Shown here: positions 52,310 to 61,040 of the stretch, in pieces
Layout of the letters: each line of letters opens with the position of its first letter
Position numbering within the stretch: the stretch's first letter is position 1
From: Bradyrhizobium oligotrophicum S58
GTDB taxonomy: Bacteria > Pseudomonadota > Alphaproteobacteria > Rhizobiales > Xanthobacteraceae
Reading direction: 5' to 3'
DNA: 64,000 bases
Assembly (NCBI RefSeq): GCF_000344805.1
Contig: NC_020453.1
Coordinates: forward strand, 2,108,001-2,172,000
The notes under the pieces: model-generated
Databases searched by the model: none
The model's input: the letters and a program-made list of their open reading frames with translations, nothing else
Told to the model about the DNA's origin: nothing
Program-made: the position numbers and the translations under genes

Positions 52310-52327
52310 GCTTAGATTCATTCCAGG
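52310..52327. promoter_or_regulatory. Candidate Irr-type iron-control element (ICE)
   Basis: CTTAGATTCATTCCAGG resembles the ICE consensus TTTAGAA-N3-TTCTAAA: the TTAGA and TTC cores are kept, with about four mismatches. It lies 104 bp before the bfd start. Irr is the heme-responsive iron regulator of rhizobia and controls bacterioferritin systems there. Weak match; context raises the prior. Confidence 0.3.
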
Positions 52328-52430
52328 TTGAGTAGGAGATTGGAATCGCTTCAAAAGCAGTGTTTTCCCTTTGCGCGGGCAGCTGCCGATGACTATCGAT
52401 ACCTGATCAAGGACGATTGGCCGGTTTCTT

Positions 52431-52715
52431 ATGATTGTTTGTTCCTGCAACGTCATTAGCGATCACGACATCCGCCAGGCGGTGGAAGCTGCCGACGAGT
52501 TGCCGCGCAACCCCAAGCAGGTCTATGGCTGCCTGGGGTGCAGCGCGGAATGCGGGCGGTGTGCGCGCACGATCAAGACGATCATCGATGAAGCATTGGG
52601 TCCCTGCGCGCGCGCCTGTCAGGCTGGCTGCCAGCACGGTCACCATCATCATCAAACGCCGGTGCAGTCTGTCGATGACGACCTTCAGAGCCGGTTTGCG
52701 CTGGCCGCCTGCTGA
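52431..52715 (+). CDS. bfd: Bacterioferritin-associated ferredoxin, His/Cys-rich tail
   Basis: 94 residues. The [2Fe-2S] ligands are C4, C6 (MIVCSCNVISDHDIRQAVE) and CGRC (C41, C44); two more Cys (C34, C37) precede them. Bfd reduces the bacterioferritin core to release iron. Unusually, a tail of about 35 residues follows with CARACQAGCQHGHHHHQ, rich in metal ligands; the E. coli protein ends near residue 64. The bacterioferritin gene starts 118 bp downstream on the same strand, the usual bfd-bfr pair. Confidence 0.93.
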   Translation: MIVCSCNVISDHDIRQAVEAADELPRNPKQVYGCLGCSAECGRCARTIKTIIDEALGPCARACQAGCQHGHHHHQTPVQSVDDDLQSRFALAAC

Positions 52716-52833
52716 GCGGCGGCGCCCCGGCCGCCCGTTCTACCGACCCAAAAATGCCTGTGAACGGGGTCGTCTCCGCACTTCGAACCTGTTATTGAGC
52801 GCCAGCGGCCTCTAACTTTTTCGGAGCTTATCT

Positions 52834-53319
52834 ATGCAGGGCGACCCAAAGGTCATCGAATATCTCAACAAGGGATTGCGCAGCGAGCTGACTGCCATCA
52901 ACCAATATTGGCTGCATTATCGCCTGTTGAATAATTGGGGCCTCCTGGAAATGGCCAAGGTCTGGCGCAAGGAGTCCATCGAGGAGATGGAGCACGCCGA
53001 CAAGTTCACCGACCGCATCCTGTTCCTCGACGGCTTCCCGAACATGCAGGTGCTCGATCCGCTGCGCATCGGCCAGAACGTCAAGGAAATCATCGAGTGC
53101 GATCTCGCCGCTGAGATCGGCGCGCGCACGCTGTATCAGGAAGCCGCCACCTATTGCCACGGTGTCAAGGACTACGTCTCGCGCGACCTGTTCGAACGGC
53201 TGATGAAGGACGAGGAACACCACATCGACTTCCTTGAAACGCAGCTCGACCTGATCGGCCGCATCGGCCTCGAGCTCTATACCCAGAAGCACGTCGGCGG
53301 GCTCGAGAGCGAGCACTGA
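52834..53319 (+). CDS. bfr: Bacterioferritin
   Basis: 161 residues, normal length. All di-iron ligands are present (E18, E51, H54, E94, E127, H130) and Met52 is the inter-subunit heme ligand. It forms a 24-subunit iron-storage shell in the cytoplasm. GGAG precedes ATG 52834. The gene is paired with bfd; regulation by iron through Irr is probable from what is known in Bradyrhizobium, with only a weak candidate site seen upstream of bfd. Confidence 0.97.
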   Translation: MQGDPKVIEYLNKGLRSELTAINQYWLHYRLLNNWGLLEMAKVWRKESIEEMEHADKFTDRILFLDGFPNMQVLDPLRIGQNVKEIIECDLAAEIGARTLYQEAATYCHGVKDYVSRDLFERLMKDEEHHIDFLETQLDLIGRIGLELYTQKHVGGLESEH

Positions 53320-53353
53320 TTTCGGCGCAAGGCGGCGCTGCTGTTTGGACAAG

Positions 53354-53393
53354 GGTCGATTCAAGGCTGAAGGTTTCGGGCCTCGAATCGACC
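53354..53393. terminator. Hairpin between bfr and the RND operon
   Basis: Perfect 9-bp arms GGTCGATTC/GAATCGACC plus an inner AGGC/GCCT pairing. It lies in the convergent gap between the bfr and DUF3240 3' ends, so it may stop transcription from both sides. No long T-run. Confidence 0.45.
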
Positions 53394-53434
53394 GCTTGAC
53401 GGACCGGGCGCAACGTTTCGAGTGTTCGGCGGGC

Positions 53435-53746
53435 TCAGTCGATGACGCCGAACGCGGTGACCGGCACGACCCAATACACGAGCTTCGTTCCGGCGAAGGC
53501 GCTCCTGAGCCGCTCCAGCAGCCGCTCGGAATCATTTTCCTGCAGCACGATCCGTACGACCACCTCGTCGGCATGGCCCTTGACCCGCTCGGCGGCGCTG
53601 CGCAGCCGGACGCGCACGCCATGTCCGGCCGCATCGGACGCCGTGAAGCCGGTGACCAGATCCGTCTGCTCACTGATGTAGTCGAACAGCTCCTCGCGTA
53701 GCTCACGCGGAGCGATCAGCGTCAGGCACACGGCTTGGTTTGTCAT
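53435..53746 (-). CDS. DUF3240 family protein (RND-operon partner)
   Basis: 103 residues of a small ferredoxin-fold/PII-like soluble domain: CLTLIAPRELREELFDYISE at the N-terminus and VVVRIVLQENDSERLLERLR near the C-terminus. DUF3240 genes are typically found directly after CusA/CzcA pump genes. Its start overlaps the pump gene's stop by 4 bp (ATGA), so it is translationally coupled. It may sense or present the metal; not demonstrated. Confidence 0.85.
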   Translation of the reverse strand: MTNQAVCLTLIAPRELREELFDYISEQTDLVTGFTASDAAGHGVRVRLRSAAERVKGHADEVVVRIVLQENDSERLLERLRSAFAGTKLVYWVVPVTAFGVID

Positions 53747-56700
53747 GTCGCGTCCTTCGCAGCAGCGCCGTAGCGGCGGTACAGGATTGGCAACAGGATC
53801 AGTGTCAGCAGGGTGGACGACAGCAGTCCGCCGATCACGACGATCGCCAGTGGTCGCTGGACCTCCGATCCCGGGCCCGACGCAAACAGCAGCGGGATCA
53901 GCCCGAGTGCGGTGATGCTGGCGGTCATCAGCACCGGACGCAGCCGGCGCCTGGCGCCCTCCACGACGATGCGTTCTTCGGAAAGTCCATGGGCGCGAAG
54001 TTGATTGAAGTGGGAGACCAGGACGACGCCGTTCAGGACCGCGATGCCGAGCAGCGCGATGAATCCCACCGACGCAGGCACCGACAGATATTCACCGGTC
54101 GAGACCAGCGCGAACACCCCGCCGATCAGCGCGAAGGGAATGTTGACGAGCACCAGCAAGGCCTGCCGCACGGAGCCGAACGTGGTGAAGAGCAGCACGA
54201 AGATCAGGCCGATCGCGACCGGGACCACGATGGACAGACGCGCGGCGGCGCGCTGCTGGTTCTCGAACTGTCCGCCCCAGGTCAGCCGATAACCGGATGG
54301 GAGCTGAAGCTCTGCGGCCACCTTCTGCTGCGCCGCCTGGACGAAGCCGACCATGTCGCGGCCCCGCACATTGCTGCGCACCACGCTCATGCGGTTGCCG
54401 TCCTCCCGGTCGATCTTCACGGGACCGTCGACCCGCTGAATGCGCGCGACCTGCGATAATGCCACGTGTTGTCCGGCTGCGAGCGTCAGCGGCAGCATTG
54501 CGAGCAGCGTCGGCGCCTCGCGCGTGGTCTCGCTGCCTCGGACCAGGATGGGCGTGCGTCGGCCGGTTTCAAGGGCGGTGCCGATCGTCCGTCCTTCGAT
54601 CTGGGTCCGCAACGAAGTCGCGATGGAGTCGACCGTGAGGCCGAGGCGGCCCGCTTCCAATCGATCGACCGTGACAGTGTAGTACTGCGCACCCTCGTTG
54701 AGCGTGGTGTAGACGTCCTGCGCGCCATCGACGCTCGACAGGATCGCGGAAAGCTTTGCCGCGATCTCGTTGAGCTTTGTGATATCCGGGCCGAAGATCT
54801 TCACGGCGACGTCGCCGCGGACGCCGCTGATCATCTCCTGGACGCGCATGTCGATCGGTTGCGTGAAGCTCAGCGAGATACCGGGAAAGCCGGTCAGCAC
54901 GTCGCGGAGCTTCTGAAGCAGCGCTTCGCGATCCTGGCTCTGCCGCTGGTCCGCCGGCTTGAGCACCAGGAACGTGTCGGTCTGATTGAGGCCCATGGGG
55001 TCGAGACCGAGTTCGTCCGAGCCGGTGCGCGCGATGATCCCGGAGATGTCCGGCACCTTCATCAAGGCCGTCTGCAGCCGGGCATTGATGGCCAGGGATT
55101 CATCGAGATTGATCGACGGCAGCGTTTCCACGCTCACGATGACGTCGCCTTCATCCATGGTCGGCATGAAGGTCTTGCCGAGCTGGCTGTAGCCGTAGCC
55201 CGCCGCGATCAGGCCGAGCACGGCAGCGAGCATGACCTTGCGCTCGTTGCCGAGCGCCCAGGCCAGCGCCGGTGCGTAGACGCGTTGCGCTGCCCGGATC
55301 AACAGCGGATCCGCGTGGGATGCGGATTTGAGTGCGAACGATGTCGCGACCGGGATCACCGTCAGCGCGAGCAGCAGCGACGCCGCCAGCGCGAAGATGA
55401 TGGCGAGCGCGACGGGGATGAAAAGCTTGCCCTCCAGTCCCTGCAGCGTCAGCAGCGGCACGAACACGATGATGATGATCAGGACGCCTGATGCGACCGG
55501 TTGCAGGACCTCGCAGACCGAGCGGAACACGATGTGAATCAGTGGCGCCGTCCTGTCGCGATCGTGCTTGCCGAGATTGCCGACGATGTTCTCGACCACG
55601 ACGACGAGTGCGTCGATCAGCATTCCGATCGCGATCGCAAGTCCGCCAAGGCTCATCAGGTTGGCCGACATGCCGACCGCGCGCATCACGAGCAGCGCCA
55701 TCGCGATTGCAAGCGGAAGGCTGAGGGCAATCACCAGCGAAGCGCGCCAATTGCCCAGGAAGAGCAGCAGAAGGATCACGACGAGCACCGTGGCCTCGCC
55801 GAGCGCCCGCACCACGGTGCCGACGGCGCGGTTGACCAGGCGGCTGCGGTCGTAGAACACGTTGATGGTGACGCTGGCCGGCAGGGACGGCTTGAGCTCC
55901 TCCAGCCGCGTGCGCACGTCGCGCACGAGCTGTCCGGCATTGGCGCCGCGCAGCCCGAGCACCAGTCCTTCGACCGTCTCGCCCTTGCCGTCCGCCGTGA
56001 CCGCGCCGTAACGCGTCAGCGCGCCGATCCTCACGCGTGCGACGTCGCTGACGCGGATGGGAATGTTGTCGCGGTTCTCGACGACAATGCCCCGGATGTC
56101 GTCGACGCCGCGAATGCTGCCCTCGATCCGCACCAGCGCGCTGTCCTCGCCCTGGTTGACGCGGCCGGCACCGTCATTGCGGCTGTTGGCCTCGATCGCC
56201 TTGCGAAACAGCTCGAAGGATATGCCGCGGGCCGCCAGCGCATCGTTGCGCGGAACGATCTCGAACGCCCGGACGTAGCCGCCCAGCGCATTGACGTCGG
56301 CGACGCCGGGGACCGTGCGCAGCGCCGGCCGGATGACCCAATCGAGCAGACTCCGCCGCTCGGCGAGCGACAGTTCGGGACTGTCGATCGTGAACATGAA
56401 CATCTCGCCGAGCGGACTGGTGATCGGCGCCAGCCCACCGCTTACGCCATCCGGGAAATCGCGCGAGATATTGGCGAGCCGCTCCGACACCTGATTGCGG
56501 GCCCAGTAGATGTCGGTGCCGTCCTCGAAATCGACGGTGATGTCGGCCAAGGCATATTTGGTGGTGGATCGCAGGATCTTCTTGTTGGGCAGGCCGAGCA
56601 GCTCGAGCTCGATCGGCACCGTGATGCGCTGCTCGACCTCCTCGGGCGTGAGGCCGGGGGCCTTCATGATGACCTTCACCTGAACCGGCGAGACATCCGG

Positions 56701-56820
56701 AAAGGCGTCGATCGGCAGGCTGGGCAGCAGAACGGCAGCCGCGCCGATCAGCAACAGCACGCTGAGAATGACGAACAGCCGCTGCGACAACGCGAATGCG
56801 ACGAGTCGCTGCAGGATCAT
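53743..56820 (-). CDS. Heavy-metal efflux RND pump (CzcA/CusA family)
   Basis: 1025 residues, 12 membrane segments in the RND plan with two large periplasmic loops. The transmembrane proton-relay segment LAIAIGMLIDALVVVVEN has D403 and E410, but the first CzcA Asp is Ala397, as in CusA. The periplasmic segment FTQPIDMRVQEMISGVRGDV is, however, CzcA-like. The metal (Cu/Ag or Zn/Co/Ni/Cd) therefore cannot be decided. The stop overlaps the DUF3240 start, and the start overlaps the adaptor gene's end by 4 bp: a tight three-gene operon. Confidence 0.93.
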   Translation of the reverse strand: MILQRLVAFALSQRLFVILSVLLLIGAAAVLLPSLPIDAFPDVSPVQVKVIMKAPGLTPEEVEQRITVPIELELLGLPNKKILRSTTKYALADITVDFEDGTDIYWARNQVSERLANISRDFPDGVSGGLAPITSPLGEMFMFTIDSPELSLAERRSLLDWVIRPALRTVPGVADVNALGGYVRAFEIVPRNDALAARGISFELFRKAIEANSRNDGAGRVNQGEDSALVRIEGSIRGVDDIRGIVVENRDNIPIRVSDVARVRIGALTRYGAVTADGKGETVEGLVLGLRGANAGQLVRDVRTRLEELKPSLPASVTINVFYDRSRLVNRAVGTVVRALGEATVLVVILLLLFLGNWRASLVIALSLPLAIAMALLVMRAVGMSANLMSLGGLAIAIGMLIDALVVVVENIVGNLGKHDRDRTAPLIHIVFRSVCEVLQPVASGVLIIIIVFVPLLTLQGLEGKLFIPVALAIIFALAASLLLALTVIPVATSFALKSASHADPLLIRAAQRVYAPALAWALGNERKVMLAAVLGLIAAGYGYSQLGKTFMPTMDEGDVIVSVETLPSINLDESLAINARLQTALMKVPDISGIIARTGSDELGLDPMGLNQTDTFLVLKPADQRQSQDREALLQKLRDVLTGFPGISLSFTQPIDMRVQEMISGVRGDVAVKIFGPDITKLNEIAAKLSAILSSVDGAQDVYTTLNEGAQYYTVTVDRLEAGRLGLTVDSIATSLRTQIEGRTIGTALETGRRTPILVRGSETTREAPTLLAMLPLTLAAGQHVALSQVARIQRVDGPVKIDREDGNRMSVVRSNVRGRDMVGFVQAAQQKVAAELQLPSGYRLTWGGQFENQQRAAARLSIVVPVAIGLIFVLLFTTFGSVRQALLVLVNIPFALIGGVFALVSTGEYLSVPASVGFIALLGIAVLNGVVLVSHFNQLRAHGLSEERIVVEGARRRLRPVLMTASITALGLIPLLFASGPGSEVQRPLAIVVIGGLLSSTLLTLILLPILYRRYGAAAKDAT

Positions 56821-57980
56821 TGTCCCAGCCTTGAGAGAATGCCGCGAAGCGCCGAGATGCCGCCGATCGCAACCTCATCCTTGTCGGTCACGGAGCCGGA
56901 CACGACGACATGGTCCTGGTCCTCCGCGAGCAGCGTCACCGGGACTTGCCGGAAGCCGCCCTCGATCGCGACGAAGATCGAGGTCTGCTCGCCGCGCCGA
57001 ACCAGCCCGCTGTACGGGATCTCCCAGGCGCTTTCTCCGGCCGAGATGAAGCCGATGCGCGCGGCTGCGGTCTGTCCGGAATGCAATTCGCCGTTGTTCG
57101 GAACCTCCGCGCGGACGAGGATCGTCTGGGTCGCCGCATCGGTTGTTTCGGAAACCAGGATGACTTGCCCTGGCGTCGCGTATCCGTCGATGTCGACTCG
57201 CGCGCCGGCCTTGATGGCACCGATATTGGTGGCCGGAATTGCGATCTCGGCCCATAGCGGCGACAGGCGCGCGAGCTTCACCAGCGGTGCAGCCTGTTCC
57301 AGCCGCTGGCCCGGCGAGATCACGATGTCGACCACGGATGCAGCCTGTGGCGCTCTGACCGTCAGCGTGGCGCTGATGGCGGCCTCATTGGTGAGGCGTG
57401 TGATGGCGTCGTCCGAGAGGCCGCTGAGGTGCAGCATCTGCCGCCGTTCGGCGACCACGATATTGGCCTGGCGGGCTTCGGCCTGACTCGATTCCAGCAC
57501 GCGCTGCGGGATCGCCTTGCCTTCGAACAGATCGGCGTTCCGTTTCAGCTGCTGAACGGCGAGAACCTCCTGCGCGAGCGCATGGAGATATTCGCGCTGC
57601 AGCGACACGTAGCTCGGGCTCTCCAATGTCAGAAGCGGCTGTCCGACCGTCACGCGGTCGCCGCGGGCCACCGCCAGATTGGTGACCATGCCGGAGACGG
57701 GAGCGCTGACGACCCACAATTGCGGCGTCGGAATCACGATCTGCGCGGGGTAGGGGAGCGTCCTATCGGTTCGACTCGAAATCGGATGCGTAACGCGGAT
57801 GCCGAGGTTTTGCGCCTGGGCCGGGGTGAGCTTCACGTCATCGGCTGATGCGGCGGATGGCAGCATACAGAGCGCAAGCACGAGCAACGTGCCGGCCCAA
57901 AGGCCGGGGCATCTGTGGCGGGCTGCATAAGAGGACGCGGGCATCGACGGCGATCGGCTCCAGCTTCGGAAATGACACAT
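56817..57980 (-). CDS. RND periplasmic adaptor (membrane fusion protein)
   Basis: 387 residues. Signal segment LWAGTLLVLALCMLPSAASA, a lipoyl/barrel-sandwich half (VSAPVSGMVTNLAVARGDRV), an alpha-hairpin (about 120-190: LQREYLHALAQEVLAVQQLK and onward), the second lipoyl half (TVRAPQAASVVDIVISPGQR), and beta-barrel and membrane-proximal domains. It joins the RND pump to an outer-membrane channel. It is the first gene of the operon; ATG 57944 would give a shorter N-terminus. No TolC/CzcC-type channel gene lies in the window. Confidence 0.9.
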   Translation of the reverse strand: MCHFRSWSRSPSMPASSYAARHRCPGLWAGTLLVLALCMLPSAASADDVKLTPAQAQNLGIRVTHPISSRTDRTLPYPAQIVIPTPQLWVVSAPVSGMVTNLAVARGDRVTVGQPLLTLESPSYVSLQREYLHALAQEVLAVQQLKRNADLFEGKAIPQRVLESSQAEARQANIVVAERRQMLHLSGLSDDAITRLTNEAAISATLTVRAPQAASVVDIVISPGQRLEQAAPLVKLARLSPLWAEIAIPATNIGAIKAGARVDIDGYATPGQVILVSETTDAATQTILVRAEVPNNGELHSGQTAAARIGFISAGESAWEIPYSGLVRRGEQTSIFVAIEGGFRQVPVTLLAEDQDHVVVSGSVTDKDEVAIGGISALRGILSRLGQ

Positions 57981-58112
57981 TCATACCTAGTTTCTGCCGT
58001 CTCCGTGACCGTTGACCTGTATCAACGCGTGCGCTCACGAATTCGGGCGCATCACTCATAGAGCGTTGCCGATGACTCGCAGCTGACGCGCTTTTGCGAA
58101 AGAGTGGCATTC

Positions 58113-58718
58113 TCAAAGCTGTTGGCGGTAGCGTGCATCGACTGCGTCCTGGGGTTCGGGCGCGCCGAGGCTGGTCTGATCGTGTATGATGTCGCTGATG
58201 CTCGGCATGCTCGAACGCGCGACCTGTGCCTCCTGCGACCACAGTTTCGAGCGCATGATGGCCTTGCCGCAATGGAAGTACGCTTCCCGCACGCTGATCA
58301 CGAGCACCGAGCGCGGCGGCTTGCCGAACTCCTCGAGCTTCGCCAGCAGGTCGGGATCGGTGGACAGCGAACCCGTGCCGCCGACACGCAAGGTCTCGTT
58401 GATGCCGGGGACGAAGAAGATCAGTTGCACCTGACCCGAGCCGTCCGACACGTTGCTGAGGCTGTCGAGCCTGTTGTTGCCGGGGCGATCCGGCATCACC
58501 AGGCGATGATCGTTCTCGATGAGCACGAAACCCGGATGGCCACCGCGCGGCGAGGCATCGACGCTGCCATCCGAGCCCGAGGTTGCGATCACGCAGAACG
58601 GCGAGAGCGCAATGAACTTGCGGCTGTGAATGTCGAGCGTGGGACGCACTTTTGCGATCACCCGCTCGTTCGGCTTTGGATAGATCGCTGCGAGGTCGGC
58701 ATTGGCTGGGTCGCTCAC
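58113..58718 (-). CDS. FMN-dependent PPOX-type flavoprotein (MSMEG_1061-like)
   Basis: 201 residues of a split-barrel FMN-binding fold: FIALSPFCVIATSGSDGSVD, SPRGGHPGFVLIEN, LVMPDRPGNNRLDSLSN, then VGGTGSLSTDPDLLAKL and EAYFHCGKAIMRSKLW. This matches the pyridoxamine-oxidase-like family that includes mycobacterial F420/FMN reductases. GTG start at 58718 with AGGAG ten bases upstream. The substrate is unknown. It lies on the same strand as the DoxX gene upstream. Confidence 0.85.
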   Translation of the reverse strand: MSDPANADLAAIYPKPNERVIAKVRPTLDIHSRKFIALSPFCVIATSGSDGSVDASPRGGHPGFVLIENDHRLVMPDRPGNNRLDSLSNVSDGSGQVQLIFFVPGINETLRVGGTGSLSTDPDLLAKLEEFGKPPRSVLVISVREAYFHCGKAIMRSKLWSQEAQVARSSMPSISDIIHDQTSLGAPEPQDAVDARYRQQL

Positions 58719-58748
58719 GGCTTGTCTCCTGTTCGCATCGTCTCGGCG

Positions 58749-59165
58749 TCACGCGTGGCGACGCCATGGCCAGTCGATCAACGCTGCACTGTAGAGTGCC
58801 CACCAGACGAGCACCGGCTGAAATGCCAGGCGCGGACCGTGGTAGAGCCAGCTGCTGCCGAGATAGGGCAGGTCGATGCCATCGATGGCGTGCTTGAAAT
58901 TGGCCGGCCACACGCACACGGCATAGGCCGCGAGCCCGATCCCCGCCCAGCGTCGCATTGGCTTCGTCACCAGCGCCACCGCGCCTGCGAGCTCGCAAAG
59001 TCCGGTGAGCAGAATGACCTGCGGGGCAAACGGAACGATCGACGGCGTGATCCGCAGGAATGGCTCGGGGATCGCGAGATGCGCGATCCCCGCAACCATG
59101 TAGAAGGCCGCCATCAGCCAGCGCATGACGGCGCGGGTCCTGTCGTCGTGCAATGACTCCATCAT
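58749..59165 (-). CDS. DoxX family membrane protein
   Basis: 138 residues with four membrane segments: MRWLMAAFYMVAGIAHLAIP, FAPQVILLTGLCELAGAVAL, RWAGIGLAAYAVCVWPANF and LAFQPVLVWWALYSAAL. Motifs GIAHL and GLCELAGA fit the DoxX/DUF4267 group; the role is unclear, perhaps linked to thiol or redox stress. ATG 59162 is an equally good start. It ends 30 bp before the flavoprotein start codon; the two are likely one transcript. Confidence 0.83.
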   Translation of the reverse strand: MMESLHDDRTRAVMRWLMAAFYMVAGIAHLAIPEPFLRITPSIVPFAPQVILLTGLCELAGAVALVTKPMRRWAGIGLAAYAVCVWPANFKHAIDGIDLPYLGSSWLYHGPRLAFQPVLVWWALYSAALIDWPWRRHA

Positions 59166-59201
59166 GGCCAGATCCCAAGGGCCGACCTCGCAGGGTTCGG
59201 G

Positions 59202-59555
59202 TCAGACGGCATCGGCGGGGACGAAACAGCTGATGATGATGTCGCCGCGGTGATGGACGTACCACACCACGGCTTCGCCGATCGGGTTGCCGCGGTCGCG
59301 GATGATGGCGCGCTCCGGAACCGCCATCCAGCGTCCCTCGATCGGCACCCAATAGGTGCCGTCCCGCACGTCATAGCTGGTGCGATGGCCGTCGGAGACG
59401 TCGCAGCACGGCACGCCGTTCGGGGCGATCACGCTCTTGAACCAGGCGCGCACATCGGGCGGCACGTTCTCGAACTGGCCGTTGTCGACGGCGAACGCGA
59501 GGCTTGCGCAGGCCAGGGAGCCCATCATCAGACCGGCCGGCACCATCCTGCGCAT
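59202..59555 (-). CDS. Hypothetical secreted protein, 117 aa
   Basis: Signal peptide MRRMVPAGLMMGSLACASLAFA, then VDNGQFENVPPDVRAWFKSV, PNGVPCCDVSDGHRTSYDV and WYVHHRGDIIISCFVPADAV. It carries a CC pair and a third Cys near the end, so it could bind a metal or form a disulfide. I recall similar small periplasmic proteins in rhizobia without function. GAGGAG precedes ATG 59555. It lies between the hydrolase and DoxX genes on the same strand. Confidence 0.75.
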   Translation of the reverse strand: MRRMVPAGLMMGSLACASLAFAVDNGQFENVPPDVRAWFKSVIAPNGVPCCDVSDGHRTSYDVRDGTYWVPIEGRWMAVPERAIIRDRGNPIGEAVVWYVHHRGDIIISCFVPADAV

Positions 59556-59573
59556 TCAACGCTCCTCGTTGCT

Positions 59574-60635
59574 TCACATGCCCCGCTGCGGCGCCGTGGC
59601 CAGCAGTTCGCGCAGCGGCTCGACGTAGAATTTCGCACTGCCGGTGGTCAGGTGGCCGCGGCTCTCGGCCGAGGCCGGGATCAGCAGCACCTTGCCGTTG
59701 GCGACGCGCTTCATTGCCTCGGCGGTAACGCCCGTCTCCGGCGGATTACGCTCGTCGTCGGCCGCGTTGATCAGCATCACGGTCGCCTTGATCTTGTCGA
59801 GATCGGCCGAAGGATTGTAGTCGTGCGACGATTCCCACTGATAGACGAAGTCGTTGGCGTCCGACGGAACGGATTGTGCCAGTCGCTCATCGACCATCTT
59901 GTCGGCCTTCGCCGCCGTCGGCGCCGCGAGCTGATAGGCGATGGTGCCGCCGGCGGTGGCCGTGCCATAGGCGGTGACGGCGTATTTCATCATGCGCGGC
60001 TGCGTCGTGTAGTTGCCGCCATTGTAATCGGGATCGTTGCGGATCGTCTCCAGCATGATCCGGCGCAGCATCCAGTTGCGGGCCGCCATCTCGGTCGGCT
60101 GCGAGGCCATCGGCACCGCCACGTCCATGAAGTCCGGATAGCGCGTCGCCCACACCCAGCTGTGCATGCCGCCCATCGAATTGCCGATCACGAGGCGGAC
60201 ATGCTTGATCCCGAGCCCCTCGTTCAGCAGGCGGTACTGGGCATCGACCATGTCGGCATAGTCATAGGCGGGAAACTTCGTCTTCAATCCGTCCGACGGC
60301 TTCGACGATTTGCCGTGGCCGATGCTGTCGGGAATGATGATGTAGTACCTGGTCGCGTCGAGCGGCTGGTCCTTGCCGAACAGCTCGCCGGCGAACGGCG
60401 CCCCCAGCATGCTGGCGCCCGAGCCGCCGGTGCCGTGCAGCACCAGCACCGGCTGGCCGCTCGGCTCGCCGACGGTGGTGTAGTGCAGCTTCAGCTCCGG
60501 CAGCGTCTCGCCGGTGTGAAACTTGAAATCCTTGACGACGAAGTCGCCCTGCTTCGGGGCGGGAAAGTCGGCGGCGCGGGCAGGCGCACAAAAAACCACC
60601 CAAGCTGCAAAAACGGCGGCAAACGGTCGAAGCAT
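59574..60635 (-). CDS. Secreted alpha/beta-hydrolase (MetX-like fold)
   Basis: 353 residues with a signal peptide (MLRPFAAVFAAWVVFCAPARA). The nucleophile elbow is VIGNSMGGMHSW (Ser153), the oxyanion region is VLVLHGTGGSG, the acid is in INAADDERNPP and the His is in SRGHLTTG. The fold order resembles homoserine O-acetyltransferase-like proteins, but export to the periplasm argues against methionine synthesis. The role is probably esterase or acyltransferase. AGGGGGATGAC precedes ATG 60635; a longer frame from 60692 is unlikely. Confidence 0.85.
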   Translation of the reverse strand: MLRPFAAVFAAWVVFCAPARAADFPAPKQGDFVVKDFKFHTGETLPELKLHYTTVGEPSGQPVLVLHGTGGSGASMLGAPFAGELFGKDQPLDATRYYIIIPDSIGHGKSSKPSDGLKTKFPAYDYADMVDAQYRLLNEGLGIKHVRLVIGNSMGGMHSWVWATRYPDFMDVAVPMASQPTEMAARNWMLRRIMLETIRNDPDYNGGNYTTQPRMMKYAVTAYGTATAGGTIAYQLAAPTAAKADKMVDERLAQSVPSDANDFVYQWESSHDYNPSADLDKIKATVMLINAADDERNPPETGVTAEAMKRVANGKVLLIPASAESRGHLTTGSAKFYVEPLRELLATAPQRGM

Positions 60636-60734
60636 GTCATCCCCCTGATCTGCGCGCGGCTCTTGGCGGCCGCGTCGGCAGCATGATAGCACGGTCCTCG
60701 ACTTGGTTCAGCACCGGATTGATGAGACCCCGTC

Positions 60735-61007
60735 ATGTGCCGCAACATCAAGACGCTGTTTAATTTCGAGCCGCCGGCGACCGAGGCGGAAATCCAGGCC
60801 TCCGCGCTGCAATTCGTGCGCAAGCTGTCCGGCTTCAACGCGCCGTCGCAGGCCAACGAGGCCGCCTTCGCACGTGCGGTCGAGGAGGTCGCCGACGCCG
60901 CACGGCGGCTGCTGACCTCGCTGCAGACCCAGGCGGCGCCCCGGGACCGCGAGATCGAGGCCGCCAAGGCGCGGGAGCGCTCGGCCGTCAGGTTCGGGCC
61001 GCGCTGA
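60735..61007 (+). CDS. DUF2277 family protein
   Basis: 90 residues. The start MCRNIKTLFNFEPPATEAEI is the family signature, followed by ALQFVRKLSGFNAPSQANEA, a helical core and a basic tail. The MCRNI N-terminus with Cys2 is conserved in the family; function unknown. It is divergent from the secreted hydrolase gene and convergent with the collagen-like gene. Confidence 0.87.
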   Translation: MCRNIKTLFNFEPPATEAEIQASALQFVRKLSGFNAPSQANEAAFARAVEEVADAARRLLTSLQTQAAPRDREIEAAKARERSAVRFGPR

Positions 61008-61040
61008 CCCCGCGCTTGCCGCCGCCGCGACGCGCGAAGC

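Noticed and set aside
55501..57486. 661-aa plus-strand ORF opposite the RND pump and adaptor
   Set aside because: Shadow frame; the RND operon on the minus strand is fully supported.
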